Below are positions 52,852 to 62,667 of a stretch of DNA of 64,000 nt, piece after piece. The translations under genes and the position numbers were made by a program. Source of the stretch: JAAYJT01 sp037446395 (GTDB taxonomy: Bacteria; Bacteroidota; Bacteroidia; Bacteroidales; JAAYJT01); assembly GCA_037446395.1 (NCBI GenBank), contig JBBIIP010000003.1:62001-126000 (forward strand). The letters are read 5' to 3'. Under the pieces are notes generated by a model. It had not been told where the DNA came from. It did not search any database and saw nothing but the letters and a program-made list of their open reading frames with translations. Positions within the stretch are counted from its first letter, which is position 1. Every line of letters starts with the position of its first letter.

Positions 52852-53369
52852 GCCGGTGAGTTTGTATTTTGAATCTTCTCATTATAAGGCAAAACTACCG
52901 AATCATCATCACAGGCTCCGAGCAACTGGTTTATGGTGACCCTGAATTGTGGATGAATAAACTCAGTCGCAATTTCAGCAAGGGGGGTGAGCACAAATCT
53001 TCGTTTGGGAATATGCGGATGGGGAATTTTAAGATTGTTTTCGTCAATGATGCAATCTCCGAAGAACAGTATATCAATATCAATTTTCCGGCTACTGTAA
53101 CCTTTGCGCCTCCTGGTGCGTCCCATCTCCGATTCAATTTGCAGAATGCAGGCAAGGAGTCTTGTTGGGTCAAGGGTCGTGTTCACCAATAATACCTGGT
53201 TCAAAAAAGCTGTATTATCAACGAAACCCCATGACGGGCTCTGATACACACCCGACCACCTGACAACTTCTCCGCAGCGCTCGCTGATTAGTTGCTTTGC
53301 TTTTTTCAGCATAAACAAACGATTGCCGCGATTGCTGCCCGTTATTAAATATGCAGGGTGAATAATCAT
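52848..53369 (-). CDS. folK: HPPK (2-amino-4-hydroxy-6-hydroxymethyldihydropteridine diphosphokinase)
   Basis: The frame begins at 53402, but the ATG at 53369 (MIIHPAYLITG) is preferred, giving 173 residues. AYLITGSNRGNR is the start of the HPPK fold, SEMGRTRRRKGYSSRKIDIDILFFGD the catalytic block with paired Asp (in parts RKIDIDILF), and IPHPHIPKRRFVLTPLAEI the C-terminal signature. It pyrophosphorylates the pterin in folate synthesis. It is coupled to the deoxynucleoside kinase and runs opposite sppA. Confidence 0.95.
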   Translation of the reverse strand: MIIHPAYLITGSNRGNRLFMLKKAKQLISERCGEVVRWSGVYQSPSWGFVDNTAFLNQVLLVNTTLDPTRLLACILQIESEMGRTRRRKGYSSRKIDIDILFFGDCIIDENNLKIPHPHIPKRRFVLTPLAEIATEFIHPQFRVTINQLLGACDDDSVVLPYNEKIQNTNSPA

Positions 53370-53380
53370 AATATAATCGG

Positions 53381-53388
53381 CAAATTTA
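53381..53388 (-). promoter_or_regulatory. Putative -7 box (TAAATTTG) for folK-dNK
   Basis: An exact TAnnTTTG match on the minus strand only 11 bp before the chosen folK ATG, implying a near-leaderless transcript. No good -33 element was seen. Confidence 0.35.
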
Positions 53389-53518
53389 CAATTGTCGGTC
53401 AACTAAACGCAGCCTTAAACCATAATTTTATGCTTAGCTTTGTCATATTTTAGGAAGGTGCCCATTAAATATATTTCTTCAATAATCGTTTTCGTAAAAC
53501 ACTTAAATTCAATTTATT

Positions 53519-55282
53519 ATGAAACAATTTTTTAAATTCTTTTTTGCATCCATGCTTGGATTTATTGTTGGGAATCTAATTTTACTTTTCCTGTTACTTG
53601 GTATTTTTGCTGCTGCGCTTTCGATGTCGAAAGAAACCGTTGTAGTGAAACCCAACTCCGTACTATATCTGAAATTTGATAAACCCATTTCAGACCGGTC
53701 GCCCAAGAATCCCCTTGCGACAATTGATTTCAGCGGGTTTAAGCCCAGCCCTGGATTAAATGAAATTATCCGGAATATTGAAAAAGCTTCCTCTGATCCT
53801 AACATCAAAGGCATTTGCATTGAACCATTCACAACTCCAGCAGGTTTTACCACACTTAGTGAAATCAGGAAAGCGCTGATGAAATTCAAAGAAAGCGGAA
53901 AATTCATGATCAGTTACAGCGACTTCTACTCTCAAGGCACATATTATTTAGCGTCGGTTTCAGACAAAATATATATGAACCCCGAAGGCGAAATGGAGCT
54001 AAAAGGCTTGGCAAGTCAACCTGTGTTTCTAAAAGGCTTGCTTAAAAAACTTGAGATTGAGCCGCAACTTGTCAAGTACGGTAAGTATAAAAGTGCAGCT
54101 GAGCCGTTGATGCTGGATAAACTGAGTGCCGAGAACCGATTGCAGATTTCGGCCTACATCAACGAATTGTGGAAAGAAATGATCCAAGAGATCGCTTCTT
54201 CTCGTGGGCTCTCGACAGCGCAGCTAAATGAATTCGCCGAAAAATTTATACTCAATAGTGCAGTAAGCGCCTTAGAGAATAATCTTCTGGATGGTTTGTG
54301 GTATAAAGACCAGGTATTGGCTGAACTGAGACTTAAACTTGGTCTTGAGGAAAATGCCAAAATTAATTTTATAGAGCTCGATAAGTACGTAAATGCAGTG
54401 GTGTCAAAGGAGGGAAAAAAAATATCGCGCGATAAAATTGCTGTAGTTTATGCCCAAGGGAGCATCATCATGGGCGATGGCGATGAGCAAACCATTGGTT
54501 CTGAAGGAATTTCTAAAGCCCTCCGCAAAGCCCGCGAAGACAAAAACGTGAAAGCCATCGTATTGCGGGTGAATTCGGGTGGCGGTAGCGCACTTGCCTC
54601 TGAAGTAATCCTGCGCGAAGTACTGTTGGCCAAAGAAACGAAACCGGTGATTGCTTCGATGGGCGACGTGGCAGCTTCGGGGGGATATTATATTTCTTGC
54701 GGGGCAACAAAAATTATCGCCAATCCCTCAACACTTACAGGCTCTATCGGCGTGATCGGAGTGATTCCCAATATGCAGAAGTTTTTCAATAACAAACTCG
54801 GTATCACCTTCGATGAAGTAAAAACAAATCAATACGCCGATTTTATCCCTTTCAATCGGCCAATGCGTCCGGACGAGGAAAAAATTATGATGAAAATGAT
54901 TGACAGGATTTATAAAGCGTTCATCACACATGTGGCCAAAGGCCGCAATATGACTCCTGAAGCAGTGGACGAAATTGGTCAGGGCAGAATCTGGACGGGG
55001 GTTGATGCCAAAAATATTGGCCTGATTGACGAATTTGGAGGCTTGGATGCGGCTATCAAACTGGCTGCCGAACTTGCTGGCATCGAGGATTATCGCCTTA
55101 CGGAGCTACCAGAGCAAAAGGATTTTTTAACCCAAATTATGGAAGACTTCCAAGGCGGTAGTATAAAACGAGCCATTCGGACTGAACTCGGCGATGATTA
55201 CAAGTATTATCAATATCTCAAAAATGCTTCGTCGTTCATAGGAATTCAAGCAAGGATTCCTTTTGAAATAGAAGTTTTCTAA
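53519..55282 (+). CDS. sppA: Signal peptide peptidase SppA (67-kDa type)
   Basis: A 587-residue membrane protease. One N-terminal helix (about residues 8-34) anchors it. It has two peptidase S49 domains: in the first, GKYKSAAEP contains the general base Lys191; in the second, MGDVAASGGYYISC contains nucleophile Ser387. VLRVNSGGGSALASE and GSIGVIG are the other family motifs. It digests leftover signal peptides. Its stop codon directly abuts the stop of the convergent phosphatase gene with no base between. Confidence 0.96.
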   Translation: MKQFFKFFFASMLGFIVGNLILLFLLLGIFAAALSMSKETVVVKPNSVLYLKFDKPISDRSPKNPLATIDFSGFKPSPGLNEIIRNIEKASSDPNIKGICIEPFTTPAGFTTLSEIRKALMKFKESGKFMISYSDFYSQGTYYLASVSDKIYMNPEGEMELKGLASQPVFLKGLLKKLEIEPQLVKYGKYKSAAEPLMLDKLSAENRLQISAYINELWKEMIQEIASSRGLSTAQLNEFAEKFILNSAVSALENNLLDGLWYKDQVLAELRLKLGLEENAKINFIELDKYVNAVVSKEGKKISRDKIAVVYAQGSIIMGDGDEQTIGSEGISKALRKAREDKNVKAIVLRVNSGGGSALASEVILREVLLAKETKPVIASMGDVAASGGYYISCGATKIIANPSTLTGSIGVIGVIPNMQKFFNNKLGITFDEVKTNQYADFIPFNRPMRPDEEKIMMKMIDRIYKAFITHVAKGRNMTPEAVDEIGQGRIWTGVDAKNIGLIDEFGGLDAAIKLAAELAGIEDYRLTELPEQKDFLTQIMEDFQGGSIKRAIRTELGDDYKYYQYLKNASSFIGIQARIPFEIEVF

Positions 55283-56164
55283 CTAAAAAGATTTCAGTAG
55301 CCTATAGCGCACGGCAAGCTTTGCCGAATCGCTCAGCGAGAAATCGTAATTATAAAGCGCGCCTTCCCAATCGCCATACATGGCATTGGGCAAAACAATA
55401 TATCGGTTCCCAAACATGCGAAAAAGGCTGTCGGTTATTGCAGCTCTGTTTTCGATCGTTTTCTGCTCAAAAATATTCGAGAAGTCGGCCAGGTTATCTC
55501 CGATAAGCATGCTGATATGATGAAGTTTTGCTACTTCGAGGCGGCGATTTTCTTTGCTTGATTCAGAAGTTCTGCACAATACATTCTTTTCTTCAACTTG
55601 AGGAAAGCCGAGGTGAATCAGATTTTTCATGGTTGCCTCTTTCAGATGTGCTTTGCGGTTGGTTATATAAAAAATTGAAACACCGTAGCGCCGGGCAAGA
55701 TTTAGGAATTCAACAGCTCCGGGAACAGGTTTGGCGGCAGCTTTCAGGCACCACTCGTCCCAAAAGTCAGGATATGAAGTGCCTTCTTCGATACATTTGG
55801 CGCTGTGTGGGCTGTTATCGAGGAGGGTTTCATCAATATCAACAATGATAGCACGCGGTGAGTTTACATTTTTATCTTTAAGGTCGGATTCTAACATCAC
55901 CCGGGCAGTAGCAAAAGCCTGGTAGCACAAAGCGTTGTATTCGGCTGCAGTTTGTTGGAAAAGCGTAGCTATAACCTGCTGATTGCTTAATAGTTGCGAA
56001 TAATTATCAGGAATCATTGATAATGTATCAACAAAAACCGAATCAGGCAGGGCTTTATCAGGACTGGGGGTCATTTGCTTATTCCTGATCAGATAAAACC
56101 ACCCGGCAAAGAATAGGGCTTGGACTATAAGAAAAAGCACAAGGTAAAATGAGGTTTTTTTCAT
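55283..56164 (-). CDS. e(P4)-like class C acid phosphatase / 5'-nucleotidase
   Basis: The longer frame reaches 56293, into nifJ, so the ATG at 56164 (MKKTSFYLVL) is used, giving 293 residues. VDIDETLLDNSP holds the two catalytic Asp, and IFYITNRKAH and IGDNLADFS complete the DDDD phosphatase site. The N-terminal helix has no lipobox cysteine, unlike the lipoprotein e(P4) of Haemophilus, so this copy is probably anchored by an uncleaved helix. It dephosphorylates nucleotides in the periplasm. Confidence 0.9.
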   Translation of the reverse strand: MKKTSFYLVLFLIVQALFFAGWFYLIRNKQMTPSPDKALPDSVFVDTLSMIPDNYSQLLSNQQVIATLFQQTAAEYNALCYQAFATARVMLESDLKDKNVNSPRAIIVDIDETLLDNSPHSAKCIEEGTSYPDFWDEWCLKAAAKPVPGAVEFLNLARRYGVSIFYITNRKAHLKEATMKNLIHLGFPQVEEKNVLCRTSESSKENRRLEVAKLHHISMLIGDNLADFSNIFEQKTIENRAAITDSLFRMFGNRYIVLPNAMYGDWEGALYNYDFSLSDSAKLAVRYRLLKSF

Positions 56165-56195
56165 TTCATTTGGATTTGAGTGCAAAGGTACTAAA

Positions 56196-56226
56196 ATCAA
56201 AAGGCCGGAAAGTGAATCCCGGCCTT
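56196..56226 (-). terminator. Rho-independent terminator of the PFOR gene
   Basis: AAGGCCGG and CCGGCCTT make a perfect 8-bp stem with a 10-nt loop; on the minus strand it is followed by TTTTGATTTT. It lies 22 bp past the PFOR stop and just before the phosphatase start. Confidence 0.8.
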
Positions 56227-56247
56227 CGAAAAAAGTAGATCGTTTTT

Positions 56248-59200
56248 CTAATATTGCATGGCTGCCAGTCTGCGGTAAGAATTGTAGCGCCATTTGGCAT
56301 TTTCTTCGGCTGCTATAAACAACTCATCAGCTTCTTTTGGAAATGCCTTTAAAAGTGAAGAATAGCGCACTTCGCCTGCGAGAAAACTCTGAAACTTACT
56401 CCAGTCGGGTTCTTTTGAGTCAATCACAAACGGATTCTTGCCTTCAGCTTCGAGCATCGGATTGTAGCGGTAGTTTACCCAGTACCCGGCTTCGACAGCT
56501 AAATTTGCTTCTTGCTGTGTTAATCCCATGCCTGCATTGATTCCATGGGCGATACATGGTGAATAGGCAATAATTACTGAAGGGCCTTTGTAGGCTTCGG
56601 CTTCGCGCAGGGCACGCAAAGTTTGCGATTGGCTTGCACCCATTGCAATCTGGGCAACATAAACATATCCATAGCTCATTGCCATCATCCCCAGATCTTT
56701 CTTACGAACCCGTTTTCCTGCAGCCGCAAATTTGGCCACAGCACCTACGGGTGTTGATTTCGAAGATTGACCTCCAGTATTTGAATAAACCTCAGTGTCC
56801 ATCACCAGCAGGTTAATATCATCACCAGAAGCGATAACATGATCCAGTCCGCCATAGCCGATATCGTAGGCCCAGCCATCTCCGCCAAATACCCATACCG
56901 ATTTTTTTACCAAGTATTGTTTTAAACTCATTATTTCCTGGGCAATTGGGTGCTGGTTATCCTGAAGACGAGCAATGATTTTTTCAGAAGCAACTTTTGA
57001 TTTCTCTGCATCCTCTTTGCCTTCAATCCACTCAGAAAAAGCGACTTTGGTTTCTGCGTCAAATCCACCTTCTAACGCTTGTTGCATCAGCATTGCAATT
57101 CGCCGGCGCAGTTGGTTTACGCCCAATGTCATGCCGTATCCATATTCCGCGTTGTCTTCGAACAACGAATTGGCCCATGATGGACCATGCCCTTTGGGAT
57201 TAACCGTATAAGGTGTTGACGGAGCCGAACCTCCATAAATTGAAGAACAACCAGTGGCGTTGGAGATCATCATTCGGTCTCCAAACAATTGTGTAATCAG
57301 TTTGATATATGGAGTTTCTCCGCAGCCGGCACATGCGCCCGAAAACTCGAACAGTGGCTGAGCAAACTGGCTATTTTTGACTGATTTGTCTTTTTCAACA
57401 ATGTTGTCTTTGTAAGAAACGTTTTTCGAGACGATGTTCCACAAATCAATTTCATGCCCCATTTCTTCGAGTGATTTATACACGAGAGCCTTTTGTTTTG
57501 CAGGGCAGGTATCAATGCAATTCCCACAACCTGTACAATCCATGGGGCTGAGTTGTATTCTGAACTGAAGGCCATCGAATGTTTTTGGAATGGCTTTAAG
57601 TGTTTTTATATCAGCGGGCAGGGATTTCATTTCCTCTTCATTAATCAGAAATGGCCTGATGCAACCATGTGGGCAAACATAGGCGCACTGGTTACACTGG
57701 ATGCAATTTTCGGCCACCCACTGCGGAACATCCACTGCAATGCCGCGTTTTTCGTAAGCTGAAGTTCCTTGTGGGAATGTTCCATCTTCACGGCCAAGAA
57801 AAGTGCTCACAGGCAGTTCATCCCCCTTTTGAATCGTGATTGGCTCCATCACATTGCGAATGAAGTCAGGAATTTCCCTTTCGTCAACTTTCTTTACAAC
57901 ATTGATCTTTGCCCATTCGGCTGGTACCTCAACCTTCTCCGGTTCCCCACCACGATCTATGGCCGCAAAGTTCATATTCACAACTACTTCGCCTTTGTTC
58001 CCAAACGATTTGATAACAGCTTTTTTCATTTCTTTCACTGCCAGTTCATAGGGAATCACGTTAGCAATTTTAAAGAAAGCAGCCTGCATTATTGTATTGG
58101 TGCGATTGCCAAGGCCAATCTCAACAGCAAGTTTGGTGGCATTAATGATATAGAAGTTGATATGGTTCTCAGCCATATATTTTTTCATGTCGTCAGGGAT
58201 GTGATTTAATGTTTCATGTGCATCCCATAAACTGTTGAGCAAGAATGTACCGCCTTTTTTCAACCCCTTCAGCATATCATACCTGCCCAAGTAGGCTGGA
58301 ACATGACATGCAACAAAGTCGGCGGATTGAACGAGATAGGGAGCACGTATTGGTTTGTCGCCAAACCGTAGGTGCGACACTGTGAAGCCGCCAGATTTTT
58401 TCGAATCATAGGCAAAATAGCCCTGGGCATACTTTTCAGTATTATCGCCTATGATTGTAATTGAATTTTTATTGGCACCTACTGTTCCATCAGATCCTAA
58501 GCCATAGAATTTGCCACTGAAGGTTCCTTCCGGAAGTACGTTTACAAGAGGAAGTATGGGGAGTGAGTGAAAAGTAACATCATCATGAATACCGATGGTG
58601 AAGCGATTTTTGGGTTCTTTCATTTTCAGGTTTTCGAACACCGCTACAATTTGAGATGGCAACGTATCTTTGGAGCTCAACCCATAACGGCCACCGACGA
58701 TAATTGGCGCATTGGGTTTTCCGTAGAACATATCTCTGATATCAAGGTAGAGTGGTTCGCCATTTGCGCCGGGCTCTTTGGTACGGTCAAGCACAGCAAT
58801 GCGTTTGACCGTTTTTGGCAATACATCGAAAAAGTATTTTGATGAGAATGGCCTATACAGATGAACTATGATGACACCAGTTTTTTCGCCCCTGGCATTG
58901 AGGTAATCAACCACTTCGCGAGTAGTTTCGGTTACCGAGCCCATGGCTACAATGATGTTTTCAGCATCAGGCGCTCCATAGTACATAAACGGGTGATATT
59001 CTCGGCCGGTAATACGGGTTATCTCTTTCATATAGTCGTTAACCATATCAGGAACTTCCTCGTAAAATTTATTTGCAGCTTCGCGCGATTGAAAATAAAT
59101 ATCAGGATTTTGAGCTGTGCCACGGGTAACAGGGTGTTCTGGATTGAGAGCGCGATTGCGAAATTCCTGTACTGCCTTGCGGTCGAGCAACTTCTCAAGA

Positions 59201-59775
59201 TCGTCCTGTTCCATGTACTCTACCTTTTGAACTTCGGCCGAAGTACGAAAACCATCGAAAAAATGCAGGAAGGGAACCCTTGATTTGATGGCCGTAAGAT
59301 GCGCAACACCTGCCAAGTCCATGATTTCCTGAACGCTGCCTGAGGCAAGCATTGCAAATCCGGTTTGACGGGTACTCATCACATCGCTATGGTCTCCAAA
59401 GATAGAAAGCGCCTGTGCAGCAAGACTGCGGGCTGAAACATGGAAAACACCGGGGAGCAATTCACCGGCAATCTTATACATGTTGGGAATCATCAGCAAT
59501 AATCCCTGTGAAGCTGTGTAGGTGGAGGTAAGTGCACCTGCCTGAAGCGAGCCATGAACTGCCCCTGCAGCCCCCGCCTCGCTTTGCATTTCAACTACTT
59601 TTACAGTTTCTCCAAAAATATTTTTTCGACCGTTCGCCGCCCATTCATCAACATATTCGGCCATCGTCGAACTAGGGGTGATTGGATAAATGGCTGCAAC
59701 CTCACTGAACATGTAAGCCACGTGCGAAGCAGCATAGTTGCCATCGCAGGTAATGAATTTTTTCTTTTTAGTCAT
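56248..59775 (-). CDS. nifJ: Pyruvate:ferredoxin (flavodoxin) oxidoreductase
   Basis: A 1175-residue single-chain PFOR. The N-terminal domain has YPITPSSTMAE (about residues 30-40). Two [4Fe-4S] sets follow: CIQCNQCAYVCP at 691 and CTGCGNCIDTCP at 747. A third cluster is at GACAGCGE (813), and the TPP-binding segment is GDGWAYDIGYGG with the later NTGGQSSKSTP. The enzyme oxidises pyruvate to acetyl-CoA, CO2 and reduced ferredoxin in the cytoplasm, a sign of anaerobic metabolism. It has a -7 box upstream and a strong terminator. Confidence 0.98.
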   Translation of the reverse strand: MTKKKKFITCDGNYAASHVAYMFSEVAAIYPITPSSTMAEYVDEWAANGRKNIFGETVKVVEMQSEAGAAGAVHGSLQAGALTSTYTASQGLLLMIPNMYKIAGELLPGVFHVSARSLAAQALSIFGDHSDVMSTRQTGFAMLASGSVQEIMDLAGVAHLTAIKSRVPFLHFFDGFRTSAEVQKVEYMEQDDLEKLLDRKAVQEFRNRALNPEHPVTRGTAQNPDIYFQSREAANKFYEEVPDMVNDYMKEITRITGREYHPFMYYGAPDAENIIVAMGSVTETTREVVDYLNARGEKTGVIIVHLYRPFSSKYFFDVLPKTVKRIAVLDRTKEPGANGEPLYLDIRDMFYGKPNAPIIVGGRYGLSSKDTLPSQIVAVFENLKMKEPKNRFTIGIHDDVTFHSLPILPLVNVLPEGTFSGKFYGLGSDGTVGANKNSITIIGDNTEKYAQGYFAYDSKKSGGFTVSHLRFGDKPIRAPYLVQSADFVACHVPAYLGRYDMLKGLKKGGTFLLNSLWDAHETLNHIPDDMKKYMAENHINFYIINATKLAVEIGLGNRTNTIMQAAFFKIANVIPYELAVKEMKKAVIKSFGNKGEVVVNMNFAAIDRGGEPEKVEVPAEWAKINVVKKVDEREIPDFIRNVMEPITIQKGDELPVSTFLGREDGTFPQGTSAYEKRGIAVDVPQWVAENCIQCNQCAYVCPHGCIRPFLINEEEMKSLPADIKTLKAIPKTFDGLQFRIQLSPMDCTGCGNCIDTCPAKQKALVYKSLEEMGHEIDLWNIVSKNVSYKDNIVEKDKSVKNSQFAQPLFEFSGACAGCGETPYIKLITQLFGDRMMISNATGCSSIYGGSAPSTPYTVNPKGHGPSWANSLFEDNAEYGYGMTLGVNQLRRRIAMLMQQALEGGFDAETKVAFSEWIEGKEDAEKSKVASEKIIARLQDNQHPIAQEIMSLKQYLVKKSVWVFGGDGWAYDIGYGGLDHVIASGDDINLLVMDTEVYSNTGGQSSKSTPVGAVAKFAAAGKRVRKKDLGMMAMSYGYVYVAQIAMGASQSQTLRALREAEAYKGPSVIIAYSPCIAHGINAGMGLTQQEANLAVEAGYWVNYRYNPMLEAEGKNPFVIDSKEPDWSKFQSFLAGEVRYSSLLKAFPKEADELFIAAEENAKWRYNSYRRLAAMQY

Positions 59776-59835
59776 TGTATTTTAGTATTAAATCGCTCTT
59801 ATTTAGGCGCTTTGCCAGAAAAGCAAAAAGCGATG

Positions 59836-59843
59836 CAAAAGTA
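59836..59843 (-). promoter_or_regulatory. Putative -7 box (TACTTTTG) for the PFOR gene
   Basis: A TAnnTTTG match on the minus strand 60 bp before the PFOR ATG. Between it and the ATG, CGCTTTGC...GCAAAAAGCG can pair as a bulged stem in the leader. The 294-bp divergent spacer holds nothing else that I recognise. Confidence 0.4.
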
Positions 59844-60069
59844 AAAATTAATATCGATTCTAATAGAACTGTTCCATTCCTATTTGGTAGACTATCAGTA
59901 ATTTAGAATGTTTCTAAATAAGACACAAACCAAGTAAAGTGTTCCATGCTTCAGAGTAGTTAAATAAAAGGTTGGAATTCGGTGAACAAAACATTGCAGA
60001 AGGCGTTTGCTAATACATACAATCACCACAATCATTACAAATCATTATTAATCAGAAAACAAACACATT

Positions 60070-61083
60070 ATGGCCGATTTAAAAACTCATTTTATGGGAT
60101 TGTCGCTTAAGAATCCCATTATTGTTGGTTCATGCAACCTGGTGAATGATCCAGATAACCTTAAAAAGATTGAAGATGCCGGAGGATCCGCCATTGTATA
60201 TAAATCTCTTTTCGAGGAGCAGATACAAATGGAGCGGTTTCAGCTGCAAGAAGGTTTGGATATGTATGACGAACGAAATGCTGAAATGGCAAAAATATTT
60301 CCGACTTTGCAACATGCTGGTCCTGAGGAGCATTTGATGAAGCTGAGGAAAGCAGTCGAAGCTGTTAATATTCCAATCATTGCCAGCCTAAACGCTGTGT
60401 ATGAAATCAGTTGGGTGGAATATGCTCAAGTGCTTGCTCAAACAGGTGTAGCTGCGTTGGAATTAAACTTTTACAGTACGCCGAACAACTTTGACAAGAG
60501 TGCTAAAAGCATAGAGGAGGCGCGCTTATCGGTTTACAAAGAGGTTCGCAAAGCAGTAAATATTCCTGTCAGTATCAAGTTGAGCCCGTTCTATACGAAT
60601 ACGCTGAACATTGTTCGCCAACTTGACGCTGCAGGGGCTGAAGGATTTGTGTTATTTAACCGTCTTTTTCAGCCCGACATAAATATAGATGAGCAAAAAC
60701 ATACTGTTCCCTGGTATCTGAGTGAGGCTGGCGATTATCGCCTTCCGTTGCGTTATGCAGGAATACTTTATGGCAACATCCAAGGTTCGTTATGTGCTAA
60801 TACAGGCATTCACAATGGCGACGATGCAGTAAAACTTTTGTTGTCGGGTGCAGATTGTGTTCAGGTTGTATCAACGCTCTATCGCAACAAGGTTTCTCAT
60901 ATTTCAACTATGCTCAGGGATATTGAAACATGGATGGACAAGAATGGTTATAAATCAATTGAAGATTTTAAAGGAAAACTTTCTGCGAAATTGCTCAACG
61001 ATCCGTTTGTTTACGAACGTGCCCAATACGTTGATGCCATTCTCCATTCGGCTGATATTATGAAACGGAGTAATCTACGTTAA
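60070..61083 (+). CDS. Dihydroorotate-dehydrogenase-like FMN protein
   Basis: A 337-residue TIM-barrel flavoprotein related to PyrD: GLSLKNPIIVGSCNLV at the N-terminus, LELNFYSTP and VSIKLSPFYTN in the middle, and GADCVQVVSTLYRN near the FMN phosphate site. It lacks the clear catalytic Cys/Ser loop of true class 1 or 2 PyrD that I would expect, and has an unusual long segment around residue 45-75 (QIQMERFQLQEG). It is divergent from the PFOR gene. It may act on another dihydro-substrate; the name pyrD is not warranted. Confidence 0.8.
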   Translation: MADLKTHFMGLSLKNPIIVGSCNLVNDPDNLKKIEDAGGSAIVYKSLFEEQIQMERFQLQEGLDMYDERNAEMAKIFPTLQHAGPEEHLMKLRKAVEAVNIPIIASLNAVYEISWVEYAQVLAQTGVAALELNFYSTPNNFDKSAKSIEEARLSVYKEVRKAVNIPVSIKLSPFYTNTLNIVRQLDAAGAEGFVLFNRLFQPDINIDEQKHTVPWYLSEAGDYRLPLRYAGILYGNIQGSLCANTGIHNGDDAVKLLLSGADCVQVVSTLYRNKVSHISTMLRDIETWMDKNGYKSIEDFKGKLSAKLLNDPFVYERAQYVDAILHSADIMKRSNLR

Positions 61084-61091
61084 ACATCCAG

Positions 61092-62657
61092 CTAAAAAGG
61101 AAAATCTTCAGCAGAACTGTTCTTTTTGGCTACGTTTTCATCGAATGACGGTAGCATTGCTTTTTGGTGAATAGCATTTCCATCAACATAAATCGCTTTA
61201 TAGGGCGATGTGGGGCATGCATATTCACAGGCTCCGCATCCGACACAGATGTCCTGGTTTACTTCCGGAATAAGCAGTCCGTGTTGCCATGGCACCATTT
61301 GAACTGCCTTCGTGGGACAGTGCTCTGAACACGCACCGCAATCGGTTTTATCGGTTCGAACGATACAATTTCTGCGAATAAAATAGGCTTTTCCAACCTG
61401 CACCTGGTGCTTTTCATCGGGTTCTAAGGGTAAAATGGCTCCGGTCGGGCATATTTGGCTACAAACTACACAATCGTAGTTGCAATAACTTGTACGAAAA
61501 TCCAGTCGGGGTTGAAGAAAACCTTTTAAGCCATATTCGAGCAGGGATGGTTGAAGTACTTGCTTTGGGCAGGCGCTGACACACAAATGACAGGCGGTGC
61601 ATTTTGAAGTAAAATGTTCGATGCTGATAGAGCCGGGAGGGCAAACCGGATAGTTCTTATCTTCCTGCCGGGTAGTGTTTAATCCTTTCTCTTGCTCTTG
61701 TGCCATTAGTGCCAGGCTGCTTCCGCCACCAAGCAAAGCAATTGTTGCCCCAGTAATAAACTGACGCCTTTCGGAATTATATGCAACCTGCTGTTTTTTA
61801 AAGAAAGTTCTTGAGTACCTAACCCCACCTATCTTGCATGCCTTGACACAATTATAACACGCAACGCATCGTTCAAAATCGAGTTTTTTGGTTTTTGAAT
61901 CTATGCATCCGGCCTTGCACGATCGGGCACATAATCCACAGCTGTTGCATTCGTTTTCATCAAGCGTTAGCTTAAAAAGTGATAGCTTAGAAGTCAGGCG
62001 CAACAGCGCACCAACCGGGCAAACAGTGTTGCAGTATTCGCGGCCCCTAATAGCAGCCAAAATGCTAACCAATAGGATCAACCCACCCGATACACCAACG
62101 GAAACCCAACTAATGGCCTTTATTTCGAATGGTCGGAGCGAATAAATATTCATAAGTTGAAATCCATCAACCACGATATTATTGGCATGAATAAAAAGCG
62201 GTTTAACCAAATGGGTCATGAATCTGCCAAACAGGCTATACGGATCGAACCAACCCAAGGGAGCAATGAATCCAAACAAAAAGGTTGCTGCAATCAGAGC
62301 AAAAATGCTAAAGTGCAGGATAGAATAGGAGCGACGAAACATATATCTTTTTCTTCGCTTCGGTTTAAACCAGTTGGCAATTCTCGAAGCAACATCCTGC
62401 CAGACACCGAGAGGGCATAAAAAACTGCAATACACCCTTCCAAACAGCAAGGTTAGAAGTAAAATAATGACAAAACCGATTGTTGCCCATGTAGCTGCGG
62501 TCAGGAAACTGAGAAAAGAAGGAGTAAACTGAAAAAACAACAAAACATCGGCTACATCAGTGGGGATCCGGTTTCTGATATCAAGAAAAAGCAGCACAAA
62601 TGCAATAAAAAGCAATGCTGAAAATGCTATTCGGATCTTACGCAACAAACGAAGCAC
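61092..62657 (-). CDS. NapH-like membrane Fe-S protein fused to a polyferredoxin via internal Tat-like segment
   Basis: A GTG at 62657 is preferred over the ATG at 62702, which overlaps the upstream gene by 35 bp; the protein is then 521 residues. About five membrane helices with two NapH/NosR-type motifs (CSFLCPLGVW, CNTVCPVGAL) are followed by ferredoxin sets CNSCGLCARSC and CVACYNCVKAC. A twin-arginine motif, SERRQFITG plus a hydrophobic stretch (about residues 295-318), then leads into four more Cys sets (CTACHLCVSACP, CVVCSQICP, CGACSEHCP, CVGCGACEYACP). It should carry electrons between the membrane and a periplasmic partner. A DUF362 gene precedes it. Confidence 0.85.
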   Translation of the reverse strand: MLRLLRKIRIAFSALLFIAFVLLFLDIRNRIPTDVADVLLFFQFTPSFLSFLTAATWATIGFVIILLLTLLFGRVYCSFLCPLGVWQDVASRIANWFKPKRRKRYMFRRSYSILHFSIFALIAATFLFGFIAPLGWFDPYSLFGRFMTHLVKPLFIHANNIVVDGFQLMNIYSLRPFEIKAISWVSVGVSGGLILLVSILAAIRGREYCNTVCPVGALLRLTSKLSLFKLTLDENECNSCGLCARSCKAGCIDSKTKKLDFERCVACYNCVKACKIGGVRYSRTFFKKQQVAYNSERRQFITGATIALLGGGSSLALMAQEQEKGLNTTRQEDKNYPVCPPGSISIEHFTSKCTACHLCVSACPKQVLQPSLLEYGLKGFLQPRLDFRTSYCNYDCVVCSQICPTGAILPLEPDEKHQVQVGKAYFIRRNCIVRTDKTDCGACSEHCPTKAVQMVPWQHGLLIPEVNQDICVGCGACEYACPTSPYKAIYVDGNAIHQKAMLPSFDENVAKKNSSAEDFPF

Positions 62658-62667
62658 AATACAAAAA

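Noticed and set aside
56248..59775. Nitrogen fixation genes (because of the name nifJ)
   Set aside because: PFOR is widespread in anaerobes and no nifHDK or related gene is present.
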